Shown: positions 7,761 to 14,490 of the stretch, piece by piece | How the letters are laid out: each line of letters begins with the position of its first letter | How positions within the stretch are numbered: position 1 is the first letter of the stretch | Origin: an uncultured Bacteroidia bacterium | Lineage (GTDB): Bacteria; Bacteroidota; Bacteroidia; Bacteroidales; UBA932 | Length of the DNA: 19,293 nucleotides | Direction of reading: 5' to 3' | Assembly: GCA_902767465.1 (NCBI GenBank) | Contig: CACXHM010000060.1 | Location: forward strand, 1 to 19,293 | Translations under genes and position numbers: made by a program | Notes under the pieces: generated by a model | Told to the model about the DNA's origin: nothing | Databases searched by the model: none | What the model saw: only the letters and a program-made list of their open reading frames with translations

Positions 7761-8727
7761 CAGCAGCATCATAAAAGGGCTTGGTTCCGATTGGACAGCA
7801 GTAAAGGATCTTCTCCGTGATGTCCTTGCCAGCGATGTGCGTCTGCTCGACGACATCAATACTTCGCTTCTGTCCAATTCCGGAAAGATGCTGCGCCCTA
7901 TCCTGACGCTTTATGTTGCGAGAGCCTGCAACCAGTCCCGGATTTGTGATGAAAGCCTTCGCAGCGCTGCCGCCGTGGAACTGCTGCACAATGCAACTCT
8001 GTTACACGACGATGTTGCCGACGAGGCCGCTACACGCAGGGGCTCTCCTACCGTCTATTCGCAATTCGGCCCTGTTCCTGCCGTGCTGATTGGGGATTTC
8101 TGGCTTGCCAGGGCAGTCGGTCTGCTGGTTGATTCCCCGGACTTGAAGTGGCTTGTAAAGGAATTTTCCGGAACTCTCACCGATTTGGCCGAAGGGGAAA
8201 TGCTCCAACAGCAAAAAGCTTTCAGCTCAGACACCACCATCGAAGACTATCTTCGCATAATCTATTGCAAGACCGCATCCCTGTTTGTCACAGCCTGTGA
8301 ATCCGGTGCCCGTTCTGTGAATGCCTCCGATGGCATGATGAAGGCAGCGGGCGATTACGGAAGGGCTCTTGGAATGGCCTTTCAGATTCGCGACGACATT
8401 CTTGACTATGCCGGGGGAGAATCCACCGGGAAGCCCTCGGGACTGGACCTTTGGGAGCAGAAGATAACCCTTCCCCTCCTCGGGGCCCTGAAGAATTCGG
8501 ACAAAGAAGGGGAAATCAGGAAAATGATCAATTCCATCCATGATCATCCCGAGTATTGCGGACGTGTGAGGCAGTTCGTCCTTGACGGGGGCGGAGTAGA
8601 ATATGCACAGAAGTGCCTTGCAGAATACATCAAGGAGGCGCGGCAGTCTCTGGAAGCATTCCCGCCTTCTTTTGACAGGGAAGTACTTGCTTATATAGCT
8701 GACATGAATTCATTCAGGGAAAAATGA
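7753..8727 (+). CDS. All-trans polyprenyl diphosphate synthase (octaprenyl-type)
   Basis: The 324-aa enzyme condenses isopentenyl diphosphate units onto an allylic primer to make a long all-trans chain, presumably the menaquinone side chain. The first Asp-rich motif is HDDVADE with D86, D87 and D90. The second is QIRDDILDY with D214, D215 and D218. The GKPSGLDLWEQKITLPLL segment follows, as in the IspB/IspA superfamily. The residue five positions before the first motif is the small A81, in the position where bulky aromatic residues stop chain growth in short-chain enzymes, so a long product is expected. It overlaps the LOG gene by 8 nt and holB by 4 nt. ispB is the closest familiar gene, but chain length cannot be fixed from sequence, so no symbol is given. 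Confidence 0.92.
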   Translation: MDNSSIIKGLGSDWTAVKDLLRDVLASDVRLLDDINTSLLSNSGKMLRPILTLYVARACNQSRICDESLRSAAAVELLHNATLLHDDVADEAATRRGSPTVYSQFGPVPAVLIGDFWLARAVGLLVDSPDLKWLVKEFSGTLTDLAEGEMLQQQKAFSSDTTIEDYLRIIYCKTASLFVTACESGARSVNASDGMMKAAGDYGRALGMAFQIRDDILDYAGGESTGKPSGLDLWEQKITLPLLGALKNSDKEGEIRKMINSIHDHPEYCGRVRQFVLDGGGVEYAQKCLAEYIKEARQSLEAFPPSFDREVLAYIADMNSFREK

Positions 8728-9656
8728 GCGATATTCGCCAAACATTGTCTGCGATGGCCGCATCCGGCCGCGTCCCTCACGCCATTCTCCTACATGAAGA
8801 TGATGGCGGCGGGGGAGTATCCATCGCCGTCGATTTCCTGAAAAAACTCTATGGAGACAATCCCAGAGTTGCAAAAATGATACATTCCGACGTACATTAC
8901 ATTTTCCCGTTGGTGCTTTCGGGCGATTCGGTCTCGCAGCAATATGCGGGGCAGTGGCGGGATCTTGTGCTCGGAAATCCTTCTTTTACTGAAAACGATC
9001 TTTATGAGGCGCTGGGCTTCGAGGGGAAGAATACCGTTATATCTGTACGGGAAGCAAATGCCTTGATCCAGACTCTTGGCAGGTATTCCCTTGAGGGAGG
9101 TTACACCTCTGTGGTGGTGTATCTTCCCGAGAAAATGAATTCTACTGCGGCCAACAAGCTGCTGAAGATACTGGAAGAACCTCCGGCACAGACTCTGTTC
9201 GTAATGATAACGCACTCTCCTGAGAGACTGCTTCCAACGATTCTGTCGCGATGCCAGCTATTCCGCCTGCCTTCGGGTGGGGCGGCGTCGGATGCTGTGC
9301 TCCGATACAATGACGGATCACTCCTGGCATCTCTCATGGAAGCATTGTCCACGAAGGATCTTAGTGCTGCCCTCGCTGTGGGTGAGGCTCTTGCCGACCT
9401 TCCATCCCGCGACAGCGCAAGGGCATTCTGCCGCTATGCTTCTGAAAAAATGCGCCGTGTGTTTTTGGTGCAGCAGGGCCTGAAATCCCTTGCCGGGGAA
9501 GATGACGAAGTGGCCGCATGGGCTCTAAGGTGTCGTAAAACTTTCCCAAGAAAAGCGCTGGAAGCCCTGGACAGGGCGTCGCGGCTCATTGAACGTAACG
9601 TGAATCTTAAGATACTGTTTACCGATTTGGTGGACAGGCTCTATCATAATATTTAG
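8724..9656 (+). CDS. holB: DNA polymerase III clamp-loader subunit delta'
   Basis: This 310-aa protein is part of the clamp loader that places the sliding clamp on primed DNA. The central AAA+ region has the delta'/gamma signature AANKLLKILEEPP followed by LLPTILSRCQLFRL with the SRC arginine-finger motif. The place of the P-loop reads HAILLHEDDGGGGVSIA with no GK[S/T], so it cannot bind ATP in the usual way; delta' subunits are commonly non-ATPase. The four-Cys zinc module of gamma/tau is also absent, and the segment between reads HSDVHYIFPL, as in Bacteroidota delta' proteins. It is translationally coupled to the prenyl synthase (ATGA overlap) and followed 5 nt later by ricT, a pairing widely conserved in bacteria. 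Confidence 0.92.
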   Translation: MSDIRQTLSAMAASGRVPHAILLHEDDGGGGVSIAVDFLKKLYGDNPRVAKMIHSDVHYIFPLVLSGDSVSQQYAGQWRDLVLGNPSFTENDLYEALGFEGKNTVISVREANALIQTLGRYSLEGGYTSVVVYLPEKMNSTAANKLLKILEEPPAQTLFVMITHSPERLLPTILSRCQLFRLPSGGAASDAVLRYNDGSLLASLMEALSTKDLSAALAVGEALADLPSRDSARAFCRYASEKMRRVFLVQQGLKSLAGEDDEVAAWALRCRKTFPRKALEALDRASRLIERNVNLKILFTDLVDRLYHNI

Positions 9657-9661
9657 CATCT

Positions 9662-10795
9662 ATGGATAACGAAAGAATACAGTCCGACTGCAGTCGCGGG
9701 TATGTTCGTGTAAGCAACGAACAGGACACCGAAACTTCATTCCGCTATAGGGAGGGCTGCTGCAAGTTGCGCGACCATAACTATCTGGCCGGTATCCCGG
9801 ACCAGTCTTTCAGGGATATTTTTGAAGTTCGTTTTAAGAATACCCGTAAAGCATTCTACGTCAATGCTTCCGGGCAAAATGTCAAAACCGGCGATCTTGT
9901 GGTGGTTGAGGCTGCGACTGGTTGCGATCTTGGCATCATCACCCTCGAGGGTCCCGTTGTCGGGCGCCAACTAAAATGCAAGGGCGTTGACCCTGAGACT
10001 GCCGAGTTCAAGAAAATATATCGAAAAGCCAAATCTACCGATATCGAGAAGTGGCAGGAAGCAATTGCGCGTGAGCAGGAGACCATGATTCAGGCGCGGC
10101 GTATTGCAGCTGAAATGGGACTCGATATGAAAATAGGAGACGTGGAGTTTCAGGGCGATGGCAGCAAGGCGATTTTCTATTATATCGCCGATGGGCGCGT
10201 GGACTTCCGCCAGCTGATAAAAGTGTTTGCCGAAGAATTCCGTATCCGCATAGAAATGAAGCAGATAGGGGCCCGGCAGGAAGCCGGCCTTATTGGAGGG
10301 CTTGGAGTTTGCGGAGGGGAACTTTGCTGTGCACGGTATATTACCAATTTCAAGAGTATCTCCACTGCTGCGGCGAGGGTACAGGATCTTTCCCTGAATC
10401 CGCAGAAACTTGCCGGACAGTGCGGCAAGCTGAAGTGCTGCCTCAACTATGAGGTGGCTGTTTACCAGGATGCCCAGTCACATATTCCGCGCGTGCAGGA
10501 GCCGCTTGAGTTCGAAGACGGATTCGCCTATTTGCGGAAGACGGATATCCTGAAGGAAATGATGTATTTCTCATACGACAAACATTCTGATGAGAATCTT
10601 TATCCGCTTCCGGCTTCGGATGTCATGGAAATAATAAAGATGAACCGGAACGGGATCAAGCCTGAATCCCTGAAGAATGACCCGGACCCGGTTGCTCCCG
10701 AGTTTGTGACTGCCGTAGGGGATGACAGTATCTCCCGTTTCGATACTCCAAAGCGCAAGGGAGGAAAGCATCGTAATAAGGGACGCCGGAAATAG
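9662..10795 (+). CDS. ricT: PSP1-domain protein RicT (YaaT-like)
   Basis: The 377-aa protein has an N-terminal stretch leading into the PSP1 C-terminal domain (AFYVNASGQNVKTGDLVVVE, then GIITLEGPVVGRQLK). The cysteine-rich signature follows: C217-x4-C222-C223, and after about 30 residues C254-x4-C259-C260 (CGGELCCARY and CGKLKCCLNYE). In Bacillus subtilis RicT the matching cysteines take part in binding an Fe-S cluster, and RicT with RicA and RicF affects RNase Y-dependent mRNA processing. All these cysteines are present here, so cluster binding is likely, although no RicA or RicF gene is in view. The C-terminus is a Lys/Arg-rich tail (PKRKGGKHRNKGRRK) that could touch RNA. It lies 5 nt after holB and 1 nt before the GldH-like gene. 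Confidence 0.9.
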   Translation: MDNERIQSDCSRGYVRVSNEQDTETSFRYREGCCKLRDHNYLAGIPDQSFRDIFEVRFKNTRKAFYVNASGQNVKTGDLVVVEAATGCDLGIITLEGPVVGRQLKCKGVDPETAEFKKIYRKAKSTDIEKWQEAIAREQETMIQARRIAAEMGLDMKIGDVEFQGDGSKAIFYYIADGRVDFRQLIKVFAEEFRIRIEMKQIGARQEAGLIGGLGVCGGELCCARYITNFKSISTAAARVQDLSLNPQKLAGQCGKLKCCLNYEVAVYQDAQSHIPRVQEPLEFEDGFAYLRKTDILKEMMYFSYDKHSDENLYPLPASDVMEIIKMNRNGIKPESLKNDPDPVAPEFVTAVGDDSISRFDTPKRKGGKHRNKGRRK

Positions 10796-10796
10796 T

Positions 10797-11267
10797 ATGC
10801 TGACCGCGCCTTCACAACGTTCCCGCGCACTGCCTTTCCGCGTCATCATCAGCATTGCAAGCCTGCTCCCGATCGCCTGCAGCCAGCCTGATTCGTTTGA
10901 GCAATTCATCAAGGCCGACGATGCCCCCGGTGGAGTATATGAATTCGTCATTCCCGCCATCCCGGACGGATCGCAGGCGTCCGCCTTCGACATCTCGCTC
11001 TTCACTTCTCCCCTCCGCAGTCCCCTGCAACTGAACATCCGCTGGATGGAGCCGGCCGACATGCCGGAAGGCCGGGATTCTGAGAATTTTTTTAGCGAGA
11101 GAGTCTGGTTCCCTGCGGGAGAACATCAGGCGCTATATCGCAGCGGAGTCGCCCCTGAGTTGAAAGACTCTTCTAAAAACCTTATACTGCGCATACGTCC
11201 AATTAATCCGCCGGAAGACCTTCGAGGGCTCGGCATAATCCTGAATCGAAACGATGGGACACGGTAA
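10797..11267 (+). CDS. Probable lipoprotein, GldH-like by position and size
   Basis: This ATG starts 1 nt after the ricT stop and gives 156 aa. Residues 1-28 look like a lipoprotein signal: a basic n-region (SQRSRALPFR), a hydrophobic core VIISIASLLP, then IAC with the candidate lipid-modified Cys at 28. The lipobox is relaxed (Pro at -3). The mature part (YEFVIPAIPDG, SPLRSPLQLNIRW, and a final LILRIRPINPPEDLRGLGII) loosely recalls GldH, a gliding-motility/type IX-associated lipoprotein of about this length whose gene often follows the PSP1 gene in Bacteroidota. Conserved GldH residues are not clear by eye, so the call rests on position, size and signal. The frame extends upstream to 10722, but that would overlap ricT by 74 nt and destroy the signal peptide. 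Its 3' end overlaps trmB by 14 nt. Confidence 0.6.
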   Translation: MLTAPSQRSRALPFRVIISIASLLPIACSQPDSFEQFIKADDAPGGVYEFVIPAIPDGSQASAFDISLFTSPLRSPLQLNIRWMEPADMPEGRDSENFFSERVWFPAGEHQALYRSGVAPELKDSSKNLILRIRPINPPEDLRGLGIILNRNDGTR

Positions 11268-12075
11268 ACTTAAAAAATTCGCCGAAAACGAGACTTTTTC
11301 ATGCCTGCTGCAGCCCTCTGCGGAGGATGTTCTTTCGCAAGGGTACGATAATCTCACCGATCATCCGGTCAAGGGACGCTGGGTGGAGAAAATGTTCGGC
11401 GCTCATGAGGGTGACATCGTGCTTGAACTGGGCTGCGGGAAAGGGGAGTACACTCTTGAACTTGCAAGACGCAATCCGGACAAGAATTATATAGGCGTCG
11501 ATATCAAAGGGGCTCGTCTTTGGCGCGGAGCCAAGACCGCAACGGAAGAGGGGCTTCCGAATGTGGCATTCCTCCGCACGCGGATAGAATTCATAGGGGC
11601 TTTCTTCGGGCCGGACGAGGTATCGGAGATATGGCTGACTTTTTCAGATCCGCAGCTGAAGGCGAGTGCCAACAAGCGGCTGTCCTCTCCGATCTTCCTG
11701 GAGCGTTACAGACGGTTCCTGAAGCACGGCGGACTCATTCATCTAAAGACGGACAGCCGATTCCTGTTCGAATACACTCATGCCGTTGCTTCTGTGAATG
11801 GTCTGCCCATCCTTGCCGAGACCACCGACCTGTATGGCCCAGGGACAAAAGACGTCCGCCAGCAGGCGGCCCCTATCGACAAACTGCCGGCGGAAGTGCG
11901 GGAAGTCCAGACTTTCTACGAAAAAATGTTCCTCGACATGGGGCTTCCCATTACATATTTGGAATTTTGTCCGGACCATGACGGCCCCTATGTCGATCCC
12001 CGGGATCCGGAAGACTTCGACTCCGCCCTATGGCGGACCATGGAAGGCCCCCGCCGATCGTTTTCGCATAAGTAG
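11254..12075 (+). CDS. trmB: tRNA (guanine-N7-)-methyltransferase
   Basis: This 273-aa SAM-dependent enzyme makes m7G46 in the variable loop of tRNA. The SAM-binding motif is LELGCGKGEYTLELA (57-71), followed by the acidic loop YIGVDIKGARLW (79-90). The family catalytic segment reads WLTFSDPQLKASANKRLSS, where most TrmB proteins have FPDPW and KKRH; the SDPQ form is what I expect in Bacteroidota TrmB. LIHLKTDSRFLFEYT follows as in the family. It is the last gene of the trxA run: its start overlaps the GldH-like gene by 14 nt and its stop lies 41 nt before recJ, with a promoter in between. Confidence 0.93.
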   Translation: MGHGKLKKFAENETFSCLLQPSAEDVLSQGYDNLTDHPVKGRWVEKMFGAHEGDIVLELGCGKGEYTLELARRNPDKNYIGVDIKGARLWRGAKTATEEGLPNVAFLRTRIEFIGAFFGPDEVSEIWLTFSDPQLKASANKRLSSPIFLERYRRFLKHGGLIHLKTDSRFLFEYTHAVASVNGLPILAETTDLYGPGTKDVRQQAAPIDKLPAEVREVQTFYEKMFLDMGLPITYLEFCPDHDGPYVDPRDPEDFDSALWRTMEGPRRSFSHK

Positions 12076-12078
12076 CCA

Positions 12079-12110
12079 TTTGGGTAAAAGGAATTATTTT
12101 GGTAAATTTG
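12079..12110 (+). promoter_or_regulatory. Promoter of recJ, -7 box 6 nt before the start codon
   Basis: TTTG at 12079-12082, a 20-nt spacer, and TAAATTTG at 12103-12110 give an exact match to the Bacteroidota consensus. The box ends 6 nt before ATG 12117, so transcription should begin at or within a base or two of the start codon. This promoter also argues against a TTG start at 12099, which would lie just upstream of the -7 box. Confidence 0.72.
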
Positions 12111-12116
12111 CCGGAC

Positions 12117-13850
12117 ATGAACAAAGAAAGCAAATGGGTCATAAGCAGTCCGGCTCCCGAAGACAAGGTGGAACGCCTTGCTACCGAGGTGGGTATTGAC
12201 CGTGTGCTTGCCGAACTTCTTGTCAAGCGGGGAGTAAATACTTTCGACGAGGCCCGTGCTTTCTTCCGCCCCAGTCTGGACAATCTCCACGATCCTTTCC
12301 TCATGAAAGATATGGACAAGGCAGTGGAGCGCTTGCATAAAGCCATTACAGGCGACGAAAAAATCCTTGTGTATGGCGATTATGACGTGGACGGGACTAC
12401 TGCCGTTTCTCTGGTCTATTCTTTTGTCAAGCGTTACACCGACCTTGTCGACTTCTACATTCCGGACCGTTACGACGAAGGGTATGGGGTTTCTACCAAA
12501 GGCATACTTTGGGCTGCTGAAAACGGTTTTAAACTCATCATTACCCTTGACTGCGGCATCAAGGCGATAGAAAAGGTGAACCTTGCCAAAGAGCATGGGG
12601 TCGATGTGATCATCTGTGATCATCATCTTCCCGAGGATGAACTGCCTGCTGCGGTGGCTGTCCTTGACCCAAAGCGGGAAGACGACAGCTACCCTTTCGA
12701 TGACCTTTGCGGTTGTGGGGTTGGTTTTAAACTTGTTCAGGGTTATTCCCAGAAATATGACATTCCTTTTGAGACATTGCTGCCACTGCTCGACCTGCTT
12801 GTGGTGAGCATTGCTTCCGACCTTGTGACGGTTGTCGGCGAAAATCGCATTCTTGCATATTACGGTCTCAAAAGGCTGAACGAAGATCCCCGGAAAGGGC
12901 TTCTTGCAATGATCAACCTTTCCAAACTGGAACCGGGACATATTACGGTTGACGATATTGTTTTCAAAATCGGCCCGCGTATCAACGCCGCCGGTCGTAT
13001 GGAGACAGGACGCCTGGCCGTGGAACTTCTTACGGCAACCGAGACAGGCAAGGCCATGATGGTGGGAGAGAAGATCAACCGTAACAATAACGAACGCAAG
13101 AATGTGGACAGAGAGATTACCGCAGAAGCCCTTGAAATGGTGGAAAGCGGACGTGCACTGGCTCGTGAAAACGTTACGATAGTCTATAATCCTAACTGGA
13201 ACAAAGGGGTCGTCGGCATTGTGGCTTCCCGCCTGGTGGAAGCCTATTACAAGCCCACCGTGGTGCTCACGAAAAGCAATGGTTTTGTAACGGGATCTGC
13301 CCGCAGTGCCGGTAAGTTCGACCTCTATGCGGCTATCGAAAGCTGTGCCGACCTTATGGAAAATTTCGGTGGACACACCTATGCCGCCGGTCTTACCCTC
13401 ACCGAGGATAAGCTTCCCGAATTTGCCGCCCGCATGGATAAATTCGTGGCAGACCACATCAATGCCGACATGCTCACTCCGGTGGTGGAAATTGATTCCG
13501 AACTTGATTTCTCGCAGATTACTCCCAAGTTTTTCCGTATCCTCAAACAGTTCCAGCCCTTCGGTCCCGGAAACCATAATCCTGTTTTCATGACCAGGGG
13601 CGTGTATGATGCAGGTGACGGACGTCGTGTGGGGGCGGGGGGAGCCCATATGAAACTCGATCTCATTCAGGAAGACCAGCCCTACCACAAGGTCCCTGCA
13701 ATAGCATTTAATCTTGCTGACTTTTTCGATTTTGTAAAAGAAGGCAATCCGGTGGATGTGTGCTATGCCATCGTAGAAAATTATTTCGCCGGAAACACTT
13801 TCACCCAGTTGCGTATCCGCGACATGCGCAAGGGTGAAGATATCATCTAA
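12117..13850 (+). CDS. recJ: Single-stranded-DNA-specific exonuclease RecJ
   Basis: The 577-aa nuclease degrades single-stranded DNA 5' to 3' in RecF-pathway recombination and mismatch/base-excision repair. DHH-family motifs occur in order: YGDYDVDGTTA (86-96, metal-binding D88, D90 and D92), ITLDCGIKA (D145), CDHHLPEDELP (D168, H169, H170), and further along GPRINAAGRM, GIVASRLVEAYYKPTVVL and FGGHTYAAG with H420 of the DHHA1 domain. A C-terminal OB-like domain completes the usual RecJ length. ATG 12117 is chosen because the Bacteroidota-like N-terminus MNKESKWVI begins there and the promoter lies immediately upstream. An interrupted G-run at 13631-13642 encodes VGAGG. The gene converges with aroK, with 7 nt between stops. 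Confidence 0.96.
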   Translation: MNKESKWVISSPAPEDKVERLATEVGIDRVLAELLVKRGVNTFDEARAFFRPSLDNLHDPFLMKDMDKAVERLHKAITGDEKILVYGDYDVDGTTAVSLVYSFVKRYTDLVDFYIPDRYDEGYGVSTKGILWAAENGFKLIITLDCGIKAIEKVNLAKEHGVDVIICDHHLPEDELPAAVAVLDPKREDDSYPFDDLCGCGVGFKLVQGYSQKYDIPFETLLPLLDLLVVSIASDLVTVVGENRILAYYGLKRLNEDPRKGLLAMINLSKLEPGHITVDDIVFKIGPRINAAGRMETGRLAVELLTATETGKAMMVGEKINRNNNERKNVDREITAEALEMVESGRALARENVTIVYNPNWNKGVVGIVASRLVEAYYKPTVVLTKSNGFVTGSARSAGKFDLYAAIESCADLMENFGGHTYAAGLTLTEDKLPEFAARMDKFVADHINADMLTPVVEIDSELDFSQITPKFFRILKQFQPFGPGNHNPVFMTRGVYDAGDGRRVGAGGAHMKLDLIQEDQPYHKVPAIAFNLADFFDFVKEGNPVDVCYAIVENYFAGNTFTQLRIRDMRKGEDII

Positions 13851-13857
13851 GAAGGAC

Positions 13858-14490
13858 CTATAGAGAAAAAGAACCGAACAACTGCCGCGCGATACTTGAA
13901 TAGTCATGGCCGTCGATGTCGATTATGACATCTGCGGCTTTTTCGTAGATGGGACCACGGGTAGCCATCATAGCTGCAATGCGGGATTCAAGACTGTCGG
14001 GGGATTCAGCCGGGGCTTCAGGGTCGGCGCCCGCAAGCATAGGGCGCGATGCGCTTTCGCCTTCCCAGCGCAGATTCGCGGCCAGCGTTTCCACCGAAGC
14101 CCGCAGGTAAATGCAGCGGCAGAAATCGTGCACCAGCGCGCGGCTTTCCGGGTCTGTCAGCGTTCCGCCACCCAGTGAAATCAGCAGGTTTCCGTCTGCT
14201 TCCGAGAGCAGTTCCGCCAGCGTTGTACGTTCGACAGCGCGGAACGCTGCTTCCCCTCCATCCGCAAAAATCTCCGGAATGCTCCGTCCCTCCCGCAACA
14301 CAATTTCCTCATCCAGATCGACAAACCTTAATTCTCCTCTTTCCGGAGATGTTGCCGGCGGGCTTTTTTTCTGAGAACCGGTGCCTGTTTCTGGCGGCAG
14401 ACAGGATGCAGAAGCTGCTGCCATCCGGGCCACAAGCCGCCCGATGGTCGTCTTGCCGCAACCCATGAAGCCGGTAAGGACCCAGATCAT
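13858..14490 (-). CDS. aroK: Shikimate kinase with an inserted low-complexity segment
   Basis: The 210-aa enzyme phosphorylates shikimate in chorismate synthesis. The P-loop is GFMGCGKT (7-14). The shikimate-binding residues are FVDLDEEI with D58 and D60, R84 in AFRAVE, and GGG at 107-109. The lid contains SASRPML with R149, and RGPIYEKAADVIID carries the C-terminal Arg/Tyr. Family members run about 165-180 aa. The extra length here comes mainly from residues 23-54, a Ser/Pro/Ala/Gly-rich stretch (around PPETGTGSQKKSPPATSPE) between the P-loop helix and the DLD strand, and a smaller addition in the lid (AGADPEAPAESPD). All catalytic residues remain, so it should work. It is coupled to parC: the ATG shares one base with the parC stop (TGATG). 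Confidence 0.92.
   Translation of the reverse strand: MIWVLTGFMGCGKTTIGRLVARMAAASASCLPPETGTGSQKKSPPATSPERGELRFVDLDEEIVLREGRSIPEIFADGGEAAFRAVERTTLAELLSEADGNLLISLGGGTLTDPESRALVHDFCRCIYLRASVETLAANLRWEGESASRPMLAGADPEAPAESPDSLESRIAAMMATRGPIYEKAADVIIDIDGHDYSSIARQLFGSFSL

Noticed and set aside
10722..10796. Upstream extension of the GldH-like protein into ricT
   Set aside because: It would overlap ricT by 74 nt and place 25 residues before a good lipoprotein signal peptide.
12099..12116. TTG start extending RecJ by six residues
   Set aside because: The TTG lies just upstream of the -7 promoter box; the ATG at 12117 gives the normal N-terminus.
13631..13642. G5-C-G6 run in recJ considered as a G-quadruplex or slip site
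   Set aside because: There are only two G runs, and it encodes a plausible VGAGG loop in an intact gene.
11988..13907. 639-codon open frame on the - strand opposite recJ
   Set aside because: It is a codon-bias shadow of recJ. It runs through three unrelated genes, has no recognisable domain, and recJ shows all DHH motifs in order.
13915..13932. Inverted repeat GATGTC-N6-GACATC just beyond the recJ stop, considered as its terminator
   Set aside because: The arms are only 6 bp with no T-run, and the sequence is explained by aroK codons for an Asp/Ile-rich segment.
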